A DNA stretch of 64,000 nucleotides from Megamerina dolium (lineage: Eukaryota > Arthropoda > Insecta > Diptera > Megamerinidae), in assembly GCA_963854835.1 (NCBI GenBank), contig OY978528.1, forward strand, positions 9,332,242 to 9,396,241, read 5' to 3'. Position 1 is the first letter of the stretch. Every line of letters starts with the position of its first letter. Below are positions 46,885 through 58,576 of the stretch, piece after piece. The translations under genes were made by a program, and so were the position numbers. A model generated the notes under the pieces. That model made no database searches, had not been told where the DNA came from, and was given only the letters and a program-made list of their open reading frames with translations.

Positions 46885-46923
46885 CTGGCTAAGGCATTGG
46901 AGCCTAACTGTCTTCGACCAGAA
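46885..46923 (-). CDS. nuf: 39-nt exon of nuclear fallout (Rab11-FIP3/4 family)
   Basis: On the minus strand TTTTTTATTTTAG precedes 39 nt ending GCCAG/GTGAGT. The frame reads SGRRQLGSNALA plus two bases (AG), which with the first T of the next exon give Ser: the joined text SNALASQLYRSSSFNSS has the family's wording across the junction. It is too short to find by frame length alone; the call rests on phase, splice sites and the joined motif. The preceding exon is not visible. A small mariner derivative lies about 105 bp upstream. Confidence 0.75.
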
Positions 46924-47027
46924 CTAAAATAAAAAAATAAAAAAATATTATTAGTTGAAGGACTTTATTATATCCATATGTATGTGTGTAAATATTAATA
47001 ATAAATGCTACCACCTGTTTGAATATA
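46924..47027 (-). other. nuf: End of the upstream nuf intron
   Basis: T-rich tract on the minus strand and the AG of the 3' splice site at 46924-46925. Confidence 0.5.
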
Positions 47028-47461
47028 CATTCTGTCAAATAAGTACCCGGAAATCAGAAATTCTCATTTTTAATTTTCCCTCTGAGAATATTTCCAAAAA
47101 AAATTTTTCCCAGGTTGGCACAACTGTCAGCCACTATTCTGTGAACTTTTATTGCTATGTGTCATCATTTAGTTTGGTTACGACGTTATTAGGAACAAGT
47201 CAACCTTTTGTGTGCGTTGCGATTTTTACTATGGATAAAAATACCGAACAAAGAGTTTGTGTGAAATTTTGTGTTTCAAACGAAATTTCTTGTGCCAAAA
47301 CGTTGGAAATGTTGAAAAAAAAAACATTTGGTGATTCAACCATGTCGAAAACTCAATTTTACGATTGGTATAAATCGTTCAAAGAGGGGCGAGAAGAAAT
47401 CGGTTTTTTTGAAATATTCTCAGAGGGAAAATTAAAAATGAGAATTTCCGTGTACTTAATG
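47028..47461 (+). mobile_element. Small mariner derivative, family B copy 3
   Basis: Left end CATTCTGTCAAATAAGTACC as at 32218 and 36916; the right end has lost about nine bases (CGTGTACTTAATG). TA on both sides. The transposase start is the longest of the three copies: MDKNTEQRVCVKFCVSNEIS, AKTLEMLKK and STMSKTQFYDWYKSFKEGRE (47231-47400), the first helix-turn-helix and the WYK.FKEGRE block, then it jumps to the right end. It lies in the nuf intron antisense to that gene. Confidence 0.9.
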
Positions 47462-47887
47462 TAAAGCATAAAAGCTTCCTTTTTTTTTAAATACATACTT
47501 TGGAGTTAATTGAGCGCAAAATCGCATATGTGGAAGGTCAGTACACAAACCACCATATTTAGAAATTTGCTTCTGCAATATAGACTAGAAGCCTTACTTA
47601 ACCATGGAAATAGTTAAAATACTATATACTTAATTATATAAAATTAACATTGACATAACCAAAGCAAACCAAAATAGTTGACATAAAAACCAATATTTGT
47701 TCTTTTTTAATAGAAGAGAAAAATAGAATTAAAACATACTTGACATTTATGACATCAGAGCGTATAAGACAGCACAATAATATTATATATAGATAGTAGA
47801 AATGTTATAGTTAGTTAACATATAAAGCAGAATAAGGAAAACCAGAATAGAATCAGATGGTGGTTTTGTGAGGAAGAATAATAAATA
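47462..47887. other. AT-rich stretch
   Basis: Nothing recognised. Confidence 0.4.
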
Positions 47888-48535
47888 TGAGGGCGGTCCC
47901 AGAACTACCCGACCTGACATATAGTTGGCGGCAGTAGTTTGAAAAAAATTGCTTTGGTGAAAAGTGGCAACCTTATAAAACATATGTTTTAAGTTTCAAG
48001 GCGCCACGTTGTTTAGTATTTTTTTTTTTTTTTTGGAGCCATCGAAAGTCAACGACCTCAGTGAATTTGTAAACATGGAAAAAATTGGTCACCGTTATGT
48101 AATGCCATACTTTCATTTGAAAGGTCTCAGTTCAATGAATATTAAAGCCGAAAAGAAGAATTAAAGAAAAAAAGGTCGCATTTGGCGAAAAAGAAAGTGT
48201 TGTTGCATCAATACAATGCACCAGTTCACACATCCGCTATTGCGATGGCCAAAATCAATGAGTTAATGAGCCAGATTTAGCTCCTTCGGATTATTTTCCA
48301 TTTCCAAATTTGAAAAAATGGCTTGGTGGTAGAAGATTTGCAATCAATGAAGAGATGGAGGAGGCTATTTTAATGAGCTCAACAGTTCATACTATAAACA
48401 AGGTATCGAAGCTATAGAATATCGCTGAGAAAAGTGTATAGAGCTAAAAGGAGATTATGTTGAGAAGTAAAGAAAAATTTTCCCAAATTTGTTGTGTTTT
48501 CTTTGCTAGGTCGGGTAGTTCTGGAACTGCCCTCG
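47888..48535 (+). mobile_element. Internally deleted mariner, family A copy 3
   Basis: Ends TGAGGGCGGTCCCAGAACTA and complement, TA on both sides, 648 bp. The deletion join is near 48160 and differs from that of copy 1. Confidence 0.93.
48075..48470 (+). pseudogene. Mariner transposase: start fused to C-terminal third
   Basis: MEKIGHRYVMPYFHLKGLSS begins the first helix-turn-helix, then after the join K..VLLHQYNAPVHTSAIAMA and the decayed third-Asp block (PDLAPSDYF visible only after frame change near 48262-48300), ending KQGIEAIEYR..K..ELKGDYVEK. The second catalytic Asp (HQDNAPVH in the family) is Tyr. At least two frameshifts and a stop. Inactive. Confidence 0.82.
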
Positions 48536-49578
48536 TATGTAGACAAGAAGAAAGCGTTCTATTTCATCTAACTGGTGAGGTTACCTACATAATCGATTAT
48601 ATGTTATATACCAGTATGCTAAATTTAAATGATAAATTTAGAAAAATAACAGCAAAGAACTGTTCATTGTTTTTTTTTTTTTTTTGTTTTGCTTTAGATA
48701 CCATTCAGTATAGTATGTATATAAAAACTATTAACCACATACAAACATTATTTCAGACAACTGAAGTGAAATTAATTTTGTATTGTATTTTTAAAATATT
48801 TATTTATAAATTCTATTTGCTGAAAATGACGACTATGGCATCAAAATGTCTAGATTTTTAAGTAAACATTTGCACTGCAATCACCCAATTTGAGGCGGCT
48901 TCTAATAATACGAGGAGATCAAATTTGGTCCCGAAGACCCTTTGTTGTGGATCAGATATCGTCTTAGGTCCAACAAAAAAAGCATAGTTATACAAATTAT
49001 TTCATATTTATTTTATTTTTAATTTTTTGTCATACATTTCAAGTAGCATTGAGTTCGTTCAATACACCTATTCCTTTCCATCTATGTATGTGTTAGTTTT
49101 ATGACCTTCGTTTGACGCTATCCTATTAAATATAACATAACATGTATGTAGATACTTCACTTAAGCGTCATAGTTTTTATTCTTTCTGCTGCATTCACAT
49201 ATTTATGATTTAATGCTAATTTTTATGCGCTCATATTTCCTATTTCCATATTATTTGAGCACAGTTACTTTTTTATTATTAAATTATTTTAATAGATCTT
49301 ATAGTATTTCCTATATTTTATTATTTTTTCATTTCATTTTTTCTCATTTCATTGTTTTGTTTAGTTTATTTTATTTAAGTTTGTTCATTTATTGTTATTT
49401 TCTTTTTTAGTTGGCATTTATTCAATTGGCATACAAAACTAATATATTGTTACTTTTGGCCAATTGTTTATCAGATAAATTTTTACATTTTCACATACAA
49501 GAGCAGTATGTGAAAACAAAAACTAATTAGAAAATCTGTCTATTGCTGTTATAATGCGGATATCATAGAATATTCTAT
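48536..49578. other. AT-rich sequence
   Basis: T-rich low complexity; the open frames are compositional. No gene. Confidence 0.5.
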
Positions 49579-49770
49579 GTGAAAAGCAAAGCTCCAGTTC
49601 ATCGAGAAATTGATCGAAATGAGGTTGCAGATGAATTAGCCAGAAGGGGTTCTACACTTCACTACATTGTTTCAAATTGGTACTTTAGGATTTTATGGTC
49701 TTTCATCGAATCAGTCGTTGAGGGTTGGGGGAAATCTCTGGAATCTCTACTGAAGCAATATTTCTGATGT
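49579..49770 (+). pseudogene. LINE RNase H fragment
   Basis: The frame reads KAPVHREIDRNEVADELARRGS, which fits the V.GH..I.GNE.ADELAR.G motif of LINE RNase H domains with His and Gly replaced. Afterwards the text is no longer recognisable. Confidence 0.65.
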
Positions 49771-49929
49771 CAGACAAGTCAAAGGTCCCACCAGACAAAG
49801 CACAGGTTCTAATCCTACAATTTTTAATAAATATGATTTAAAATTAAATCAAGCTATCAAGCATTCACGCTAAAAACAAGATTAATGTGTATATAGAGAG
49901 GAGGGGAGAGTGGTGGGTAAGTAATCTCA

Positions 49930-50100
49930 TAGTCACCGCAGCTATCTTGAACATATTGTGACACAAGAAGTTATTCAGCACAGCCTTTCTTATTCTTATA
50001 GATTAATAGATGGGGGGAAGTAATATTCCAGTCATCGCAGGCACCTTGAGCCTCTTGTGACACAAGAAGATCTTCAGCACAGCCTTCCTCATTCCGTCTG
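49930..50100. repeat. Two direct copies, 100 bp apart
   Basis: AGTCACCGCAGCTATCTTGA...TTGTGACACAAGAAG..ATTCAGCACAGCCTTTCTTATTC (from 49931) and AGTCATCGCAGGCACCTTGA...TTGTGACACAAGAAGATCTTCAGCACAGCC (from 50031). A relatively GC-rich pair of unknown origin, perhaps from a transposon gene. Confidence 0.75.
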
Positions 50101-50204
50101 ACATCAAACCAGCTTCAGCGAAGAATGTTTTGAGTACCATAAGCAGACTCTTTAGCATCAATAGCACTATATTTTGGGGTCAAACCTTTTTTAAGTGAAT
50201 AAAA

Positions 50205-50325
50205 AAACGGATAAGGTTTATGCCGTTCGGAATCCAATATAATTACATAAATAGATAAATACTGTCCAAAATTTAAAACACACAAACGTAGTAGAAAAGA
50301 AGTTCGACCAAAGGAGCTTATAAAT
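50205..50325 (+). repeat. SINE-body-like fragment
   Basis: ATGCCGTTCGGAATCCAATA, AAATAGATAAATACTGTCCA and AGTAGAAAAGAAGTTCGACC with AAAGGAGCTTAT follow the order of the SINE body 3' half (14.83-14.95 kb). Confidence 0.5.
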
Positions 50326-50340
50326 GATAACTAGAAAAGT

Positions 50341-50712
50341 GAATGGCGCTGAAGCCTGGACAATTTCCACCTCGGATGAGCGAATGCTTGGAGTTTTCGA
50401 GAGAAAAGTCATACGCAAGATCTTTGGATCTTTGGTACAACCATGAGCTTTACGAGCTGTATGCCGATATTGACATAGTAAAGCACATCAAAATCCAGCG
50501 GCTGCGCTAGCTAGGTCATGTCGAGTGAATGAAAGAACACGCTTCAGCTAAGAAGGTGTTATATTCGGAACCCGCTGGCGGACGACGCATAAGAGGAAGA
50601 CCTAACCTCCGGTGGAAAGTCCAAGTAATGGAGAACCTAACGGCGCTTGGAATTTCTATATTCGGCTTAAATCCATATTCGGTTGTTATGGCCACATAGG
50701 AAGAAGAAGGAT
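50341..50712 (+). pseudogene. LINE 3' fragment, RT C-terminus with (GAA)n tail
   Basis: Pieces: NGAEAWTISTSDERMLGVFE and RKVIRKIFG; then, after a frameshift at a repeated GATCTTTGG, NHELYELYADIDIVKHIKIQ, RRIRGRPNLRWKVQVMENLT. This is the same C-terminal region as at 30.1 kb from a related element. It ends GGTTGTTATGGCCACATAGG and a GAAGAAGAAGG tail. Confidence 0.85.
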
Positions 50713-50949
50713 AAAAGTAAATTTGAGTATTTTGTGCTCCGTCTACATGTCAGCAGTCCCCTCAAGTCTCAAAAGAGGTGCCAACATACAATCCATGTAA
50801 AAACTTTTTTGAAAATGTAGATATTAAAAACTTTTTTTTACACTGTTTCCATATAAAAATTAATAAAACTGAACTGAAAAACGCTCTGCTCTTTGTCATA
50901 TCGATCAAATGAAAGAGCTTCAATGGCGCGTATGTTTTCTTTTCATTCA

Positions 50950-51050
50950 AATAATGGATGCCAACGAAGAGGAAGACCAAACCTCGAGTGGAAGGTTCAA
51001 ACACTGGAGGAGCAGTCAGTGCTTGCAACTTTCAACTATTGCCATTAAGT
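50950..51050 (+). pseudogene. Short LINE 3' end
   Basis: GCQRRGRPNLEWKVQTLEEQ, the GRP..RWK.QV block of the neighbouring fragment, then AACTATTGCCATTAAG. About 100 bp only. Confidence 0.6.
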
Positions 51051-51214
51051 AAAAGTCGGAAAAAAATACTCGGGCATAGACCCACAATAGATATTATTAT
51101 TGAAGTGAAACGAGTTCAATTTCGCTAGACTAGAACTACAAATTGGTTTCCTTTTAATGTCAACTAAATTTTACTATACGCAGCCATAATCGAGTACTAA
51201 ACAAAATCGAAGTT

Positions 51215-51425
51215 TAGTAGGCCTTTCGATGCCTTGAGGCAGCCGACAACCTGGCCGCGCACGCCAAACATGGTTAAGGACAATCCAAGCCGAGAACAGC
51301 TCTAGAGCCACTAGGCATGAAATCCGGTATATGGCCCGGGACAGGACTCGACGGAGAGCCTTCGTTTCTGACCTATGTTCCGATTACGAGCGATATTTTG
51401 GATGCGACCCTGTTTTCATTTGTTG
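51215..51425 (+). pseudogene. LINE 3' fragment of another family
   Basis: One frame reads RQPGRARQTWLRTIQAENSS and then EIRYMARDRTRRRAFVSDLC, matching RRPGRPR.TWLRTIE......A.DR..WR at the C-terminus of non-LTR elements. More GC-rich than its surroundings. Confidence 0.65.
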
Positions 51426-52068
51426 TATCTGAAATCTCAAGGAAACAAAAAAAAAAATTACGTAGTTTTTTAGCACTCTGACAATAAATTCCAAAAAAGA
51501 AACTGTCTCATCCGCTTTCATATGAATATTTAAAAGTATCACATGAATTATTTAATAAAGGGAAATTTTGGACTCACTTCCTATGGAACTTAAACTGGAA
51601 TTTATATCAACTTAATGTCGGAAATGGATTAAATGAAGTCTAATTAATTTTAAGAAATTAAATTCTTATAATTTATACGATTCTAAAATGATTTTAATTT
51701 TGTGTTTCGGTTTTTTGCTTCGCGACATATCAAACTTTCTCTAAATTGCTTCAGCAGCAGCGTCGTGATTGAAATTCCTTAGAACTCTTGAACATGCAAA
51801 CATGAATAAAAATCTGCAAAATATTTTACATATTTTTGACTACTCATTTTGTTGTTGTTTGTGTAATTAAAAAAGCCAAAAAAAATAAAATAAAATCAAT
51901 GTAAAAATATGCATGAAACATCTGTGGGAAGACAGTGTGTTCTTTTGCAATAATTTTGGTATGGATTTTATGATTAAAATTTTCTAATATTTGTTTGTTT
52001 ACTTATTTTTTGTGCTACTGTTTTTTTTTTTTTTGTTTTTTTTTGCCATGTTAATTTTAATTAATTTT
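51426..52068. other. AT-rich stretch
   Basis: Nothing recognised. Confidence 0.4.
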
Positions 52069-53960
52069 TATACCCTGCATAATGCAATATGCATGGTATA
52101 TTCATTTCGGTCAGATGTTTGTGTCCACTTGAAGGAATCTCCGGAGATATAGACATGGATATATATTCGTGATCAGCGTCGATTAAATTTTCGATTTAAC
52201 GATGTCCGTCCGTCCGTCCGTCCGTCCGTCCGTCCGTCCGTCTGTCTGTCACCTGGCTGGTTCGCACGATAACTTGAGTAAATATTGAGCTATTTCGATG
52301 AAATTTGGCATAAGTAATCTATGATCCAAGGGTACGGAGGGGATTGATATTGGGCATGATCGGTCAATAACCACGCCCACACCAAGCATTCAAAGCGACT
52401 AACCTCGAAATTTTCAAAATCTTTAACTTGCTATAAATCACATAATATACCACTTGGGACAACAATATTTTGCACATAGAGTTATATTATACTACTATAT
52501 AACCTCGCCAAAAGTGGGTGAGCCACGCCTACTTTCTAACGTAGCTCCCATACAAAGTGTCTGTACTTCTTTTAAATTGAAACTGCCGTAACTTCTACAA
52601 TCTTCTGTCTAGAATAACCATAATTGACACTTAGATTAACACGGTAGTCAGAAATAATATGGCAGAAAATCAATGTGCCACGCCCACTCCTTTTTGGGTC
52701 TCCCATACAAAGTTGCGGAAATTAAAAAAAATGTTACCGGTTATAACTTGCAAACTATTCAGCGTAGAATAACGAGATTTAAGGTGTGGATTAGTATTGT
52801 ACGAGCAACTAGGCTCACAGAAAATGGGAGCACCACGCCCACTGTTTATCATAGCCCCCATACAAATTTTAAATTGAAACTGCCGTAACTTCTACAATCT
52901 TCTGTCTAGAATAACCATAATTGACACTTAGATTAACACGGTAGTCAGAAATAATATGGCAGAAAATCAATGTGCCACGCCCACTCCTTTTTGGGTCTCC
53001 CATACAAAGTTGCGGAAATTAAAAAAAATGTTACCGGTTATAACTTGCAAACTATTCAGCGTAGAATAACGAGATTTAAGGTGTGGATTAGTATTGTACG
53101 AGCAACTAGGCTCACAGAAAATGGGAGCACCACGCCCAGTGTTTATCGTAGCCCCCATACAAATTTTAAATTGAAACAGCTGTAACTTTGGCAATCTTCT
53201 GTCTAGAATAACCATAATTGACACTTAAATTAATATCATAGTCGGCAAAGATCTGGCAGAAAATCAGTGTGCCACGCCCACTCCTTCATGGGTCTCCCAT
53301 ACAAAGTCGAGTGAATTAAACTAAAATTTTAAGCTCCATAGCTTACAAACCATTTAGCCTAGGACAACGAGACTTAGGGTATGGATTAGTATTGTACGAG
53401 CAACTAGGCTCACAGAAAATGGGCGCACCACGCCCAGTGTTTATTGTAGCCCCCATACAAATTTTAAATTGAAACAGCTGTAACTTAGGCAATCTTATGT
53501 CTACAATAACCATAATTGACACTTAAATTAATATCGTAGTCGGAAATAATCTGGCGAAAAATCAGCGTACCACGCCCACTTCTTATTGGGGCTCCCATAC
53601 AAAGTTGAGGAAATTAAACAAAAATGTTAACCACCATAACTTAGAAACTATTCAACGTAGGACACCAAATTTAAGGTGTGGATTAACATTGAAAAATTAA
53701 TTGGATTTACTAGAAAGTGGTAAGCTACGCCCACTTTTTATATAGCTCCCATACTAAGCCTCGGAATTATCTTAAAATCCTTTTACTTTGTCAAAGTCAA
53801 CCATATTTCGGGTGTAAATTAGTAGTATATGCAAAAATTGTTTCTCGAAAAGTGGAAATAAAAGAAAAGTTGGATATTCGAGTAAACTTTTTATATATAA
53901 ATCTACATATGCAGGGTATAGTTTGGTCGGCCCCAGCCGACTGTAAGGAGATTTTTATAT
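52069..53960 (+). mobile_element. DINE-1/mini-me-like element with central 150-bp repeats
   Basis: The borders carry a perfect 13-bp inverted pair, TATACCCTGCATA (52069-52081) and TATGCAGGGTATA (53908-53920). A left core with GGAATCTCCGGAGATATAGA and TATATATTCGTGATCAGCGT leads to a (GTCC)n/(GTCT)n run (52204-52250), the hallmark of mini-me and DINE-1 elements of flies. About ten units of 150 bp follow, and the right end has a short hairpin TCGGCCCCAGCCGA (53928-53941). No transposase. DINE-1 elements are non-autonomous Helentrons, and some (DINE-TR1) hold central tandem repeats of this size; assignment by layout. Confidence 0.8.
52355..53760 (+). repeat. 150-bp units, organised as 297-bp dimers
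   Basis: GCCACGCCCACT..TTT.GG..CTCCCATACAAAG recurs near 52370, 52523, 52677, 52832, 52974, 53129, 53271, 53427, 53571 and 53727. The dimers 52670-52966 and 52967-53263 are almost identical, so equal open frames 297 bp apart are not genes. Confidence 0.92.
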
Positions 53961-53964
53961 TTCT

Positions 53965-54691
53965 TATTTGCTGTGTCAGTCAATCAGTACGTGTGTGTGT
54001 GTGTGTGTGTGTGTGTTCGGTTAACCCCATTAACCCAGTTAGCGAATTTTGAACTAATCATACGAGTATTATATTAAGCGTGAATATGTGAGCGTATTAA
54101 TATTTCTTTTCGTACTTATATTGTACGCTATATATATATATGCAAAATAACTAGATTTTCATTTATCATTATTGTTGTTGTTATTTAAATTTTTTAATTT
54201 GAAATTTTTATGATTCAAGCTATATGTTGTGAATAATTGTGGAAAAGAAACATAGCCAAAAATAAAAATAAAAAACTGAAGAAATAAAAATAAATGAAAT
54301 TATTTGAGTATTTTTCAATTTTAATATTATTGTATGACTTTGAAAGTATAAAAATATTAATTAAAAATTCAAATTCTGGCAATCTATTAATATTTGATGT
54401 TATTTGAGAGATAATAAAAGTCGTATTTTGTTATAATTTAATTTGTATCGCCAAAACATTAAATTTGGTATGTTTGGTAATAATACAAATATATAACCAT
54501 GCGATAACTGGATCTTAGAATTGAGTGTTGTTTAAATAAAAAAAAATCTTAAATACGGTATTTTTCGTCACACTCATAAACATAAATAACACGAATTCTA
54601 AAATAAAACTGTGAGACAAATTGAGAGTGCCAAAGAGTACACTTGTTCGAGTAGCCTGCAACTATTGTTTTGTTGTAATTAATATTTAATT
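53965..54691. other. AT-rich stretch with (GT)n
   Basis: (GT)n at 53991-54016. No gene. Confidence 0.5.
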
Positions 54692-55927
54692 AAAATGTAT
54701 TAATGTGTTTGGCAATAGGCTAAAATGAAATTATGTCGAAAAAAATATTGCAATAATATCGAAAAAATTTTATGACCTTTTTGCAATATGGAAAAATCAA
54801 TTCTATAAAAAAAAAAATTTCATAATCTATTAAAAAGTTGAGAATGGCGAAAAAATTTTGAAATAACGTCGAATTTTTTGTTGATAATTTTTCGACATTA
54901 TTGCAAAATTATTGCTAAAATAACGAAAATCTAATTCCATACGTTTTTATTTCGTAATGGATTAAAATGAATTAATGGCGAAAAATTTTTGAAATAACGT
55001 CGAATTTTTTGTTGATAATTTTTCGACATTATTGCAAAATTATTGCTAAAATATCGAAACTCTAATTCCATACGTTTGTATTTCGTAGTGGACTAATGGC
55101 GAAAAAATTTGGAAATTATGTCGAAATATTTATTTGATATTTTTTCGACATTATTGCAAACCTTTATCGCATTCCATGGAAAATCTATTGCCATACCATT
55201 TTAGTTCGTAATGGGTTAAAATGAATTAATCGCGAGAAAATTTTGAAATAATATCGAAATTTTTGATGACACGTTTTCGACATTATTGCAATTTTTTTTT
55301 TCCATTTTATCGAAAATCTATTGCCATACCATTTTAGTTCGTAATGGGTTAAAATGAATTAATGTTGAATAAATTTTTCAATAACATCGAACATTTTTTT
55401 TACAGTTTTTCGACATTATTGCAAAATTATTGCTAAAATATGGAACATCTAATTTCATACGTTTGTATTTCATAATGGATTAAAATAAATGAATAACGAG
55501 AAAATTTTGAAATAATGTCGAAATTTTTTTTACACATTTTCGACCTTATTGCAATATTTTTTCCCATTTCATCGAAAATCTAATATCATACCTTTTTTTA
55601 GTTCGTAAAGTATTAAAATGTATTAATGGCGAACAAATTTTAAAATGATGTCGAAATTTTTGCTGATACAATGCCATCATGTTCTAGTTCGTAATGCGTT
55701 AAAATGAATTAATCTTGAATAAATTGTTCAATAAAATCTAAATTTTTTTTATACTTTTTCGACATTATTGCAAAATTTTGCAATAATTTAATTTCATAAA
55801 TTTTTTGCGACGTAAAAAGCTGCTTTTTTTCGACATTATTGCAATAGAACCGAAAAAGTGTAAACAAATTTTCGACATTATTGGAAAATATCTTCGACAT
55901 TTTTTCATTTAGTCGGCATTAATTCAT
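54692..55927. mobile_element. Hairpin-minisatellite element 2 (about 8 units of 120-135 bp)
   Basis: Units begin AAAATGAATTAATGGCGAAAA (near 54963, 55218, 55350, 55613, 55700 in varying decay) and contain GAAATAAYGTCGAA...TTTTTCGACATTATTGCAAAA, an imperfect inverted repeat of 11-20 bp. The right end GTCGGCATTAATTCAT (55912-55927) is the complement of ATGAATTAATGCCGAC, one base from the left end of element 1 at 6618-6633. The left end is decayed. No coding capacity. Confidence 0.6.
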
Positions 55928-58298
55928 GTTGTCATTGAAAAGGTAACTTCCCATAAACGAGGCAAAGCAAGACACATATTGAAGGGAGATAATAGGTTAA
56001 CACATTTTTGAAATATGATTTAAAGAACATTTTATTATAAAATTCTAAAGTCGAAAACCTTCTCAGGTGCAGCAATAAAAAATTTGAATACCGCATTAAA
56101 AGTAAATGTGTATGCTTAGTCCCAAAATGGACTAAGTGATAGTATTTCGTCGCGCTTATTTTAATACTTTGCATTTTTATATGGATCAGCACCGCAAAAA
56201 TATTACGAAATATTTAACATTTATCATTAAATACGAAATATTATCATCAGTAGCATATAATGAAAGCTTAATAGTTCCGAAAAACTTAGCCGAGCTTGTG
56301 CTATAAAATTTTGTACTGGGCTCACTGATGTTAATCAAATTTTAAACTATTATGACGTCACTTACCATTGGTCTTTCTCAGAAGGGTCCATAAAAAAAAT
56401 GTCTATTCGAAATTTTTATTGTCAGAAGAACTGTCAAAAACGTGTTAGTATTGTTGGAATGGTAAAAAGTTTTTGTCCAATCAATTGAATCAATTTTTAA
56501 GGATCAGATTATCTTATTATGAGCCGACCATGGTCAACGGCTCTTAGTAGTAGTTCGCAAATGCAGAATAGACCTCTGAACAAGATTTCTGAACGTTTTA
56601 ATATTCACAAGACCGCAAAATAAGGTTGAATATGAATTGGTAAGGTTGGAAACAAATGTTTTGAATTGAAAAACACACACAAAAAATGTAATCTTGATGA
56701 ACATAAATACATGCATGCCATATGTAGACATTATATATGTTTATAAATTAAAAAAAAAAAAAAAATAAATAAATAAAAATCAATTAAGCTTTATGACAGC
56801 TAAATACTTGTACAACACCCACCACAAAAATTCGATATTACCATTCCCATGGTATATGGAAATATTGACAGCAAAGAAATAGAAAAACCCTAATTTCATA
56901 CGTAAAATATTTAGAAACTTTCTCAAAATAGATTTTTTTTTTTTGCAATACACAGAAAACAAAAATGGGTGCGTTGAAAAAATAAACTTTATCGATAGAA
57001 AATATGCAATGTCATTACAAAGTACATTTGACTGCCAATGTGGGTTGCATTTAGGAGTGGGTAAAATCAAGAAGAATGGTAAGAATCTAAAACATAGTAA
57101 TTTTACAATGATGACTAATATAAAATTTATTCAAAATGATTTTAAGAATGACTAGGCAAAAGTTAGTAACCAAAAAAAAAGGATTTACTAGAAAATGTGA
57201 GGACTGGATGGTATAGGCATAGCTTTGGTAAACAATAAATAACAGTTAGCTTTAACATTTTTCAGATTTAACTTCCGACGTCAATTTTGCTATTTTCAAA
57301 CCTAAAGAAACCTCTGGTTAGACGAAGCAAGTTGTGACCTTCAACATTAAGTAGTCTAGGTATATATCATACAGCCTCTGTATACGTTAATAAATGTTTT
57401 TCTTCGTCACTTTTAGAATATATTATAAGTAAATTTTGTTCGATTTTTTTTTTTTTTTTTTTTTTTTGTATTACAAATACTAAATCTAACGACTCAACTT
57501 TATTTGCTTTCGTTTAAAAATAAAATAAAACAAAAAATCAACAAACGACTCAGTATATATTCTTCGAAAATGACTGGTTCATCAGAAAATAAAATTTTGC
57601 ACACAGAAAAAAAAAATCGATTTTTTTTTTTTTTGGAAGCAACAGTACCAAAAAATACAACTTCCTTTCAAACACACTGACATCAGTCACAAAAAAAAAC
57701 AAAAAAACTTATATTAAAGGTGTTGCCAATATTCATATTATTACGAAATATAATTAAGTTAATTATAAGCTACGCAATACTTATAATAATCGTATTAAAA
57801 ATCAAATAAAAATCAGTCAAATATATATGTACGAAATGTTGATCACATCAAATTGGATGTATGTATGTATGTAGTTCGCCAAATAAGTACAACATCAAAT
57901 ATACAAATTTATGCAATCTTAAGTAAATAAAATATATAAATACTCAACAACAACAACAACAACAATTTGCAAGTCATTTAAATAATGTGACACTCAGACA
58001 AATAATGACAGTTAAGTGACATGCAATTTTCGTCTACACAAGTTGCACAAGTAGGTATTCAGGTATGTGTATTAGTATGTAATACTCGTATGCAATTGTC
58101 TCTGTAACAAGCTGACCATATTAAAAGCGTTGCTTAGTCAGTAACTTTATTGGCTCTTTTGGCTCTTTTGGACTTTCTTAGTAAAGACTTACAAAATGTC
58201 GCAAGTGTGATTAATATTTGGCTGCATTATGACAGAAGCTGTGTGATTAACTTTAAAGCATTTCTCCTGCACATAACATTACTGTTGTTGTTTGTAGT
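55928..58298. other. AT-rich sequence
   Basis: (AAC)n at 57943-57963, a T run at 57446-57467, ATGT repeats at 57858-57871. No gene. Confidence 0.5.
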
Positions 58299-58576
58299 TA
58301 GGTTAGGTTAGGTTATGTGGCTGCCCTCTCTCTCTCTCTCTCTCTCTGCGAGGACACACTTAGGCCAGAAAGGTCCATTGTGATACCACTGAGCGTCTCT
58401 CCCAATACTGTTGTGCGTGTTAAATTTGGACAGCATTAGAAGGGACCTACTTATATAAGTTTTATTACAGGCAAATTGTTATTGCCGGAAAAATTGCAAA
58501 TTTCTGCCGTCAGTTTGAAAGATTGAACCCACGACTTACAGATCAGAAGACCAACGAACTAACCACTGAGCTACGT
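58299..58576 (-). mobile_element. tRNA-derived SINE copy 4, with (TTAGG)n-type tail
   Basis: Three TTAGG units on the + strand (58300-58314), then TATGTGGCTGCCCTCTCTCT and GGCCAGAAAGGTCCATTGTG as in copy 1. The tRNA head at the right has A box TAGCTCAGTGGTTAG and B box GGGTTCAATC in complement (58521-58573). About 80 bp of body are deleted, and a (CT)n run has expanded at 58327-58347. Confidence 0.88.

Noticed and set aside
52673..53224. Duplicate 71- and 85-codon frames as genes
   Set aside because: They are 150-bp repeat units 297 bp apart within the DINE-like element.
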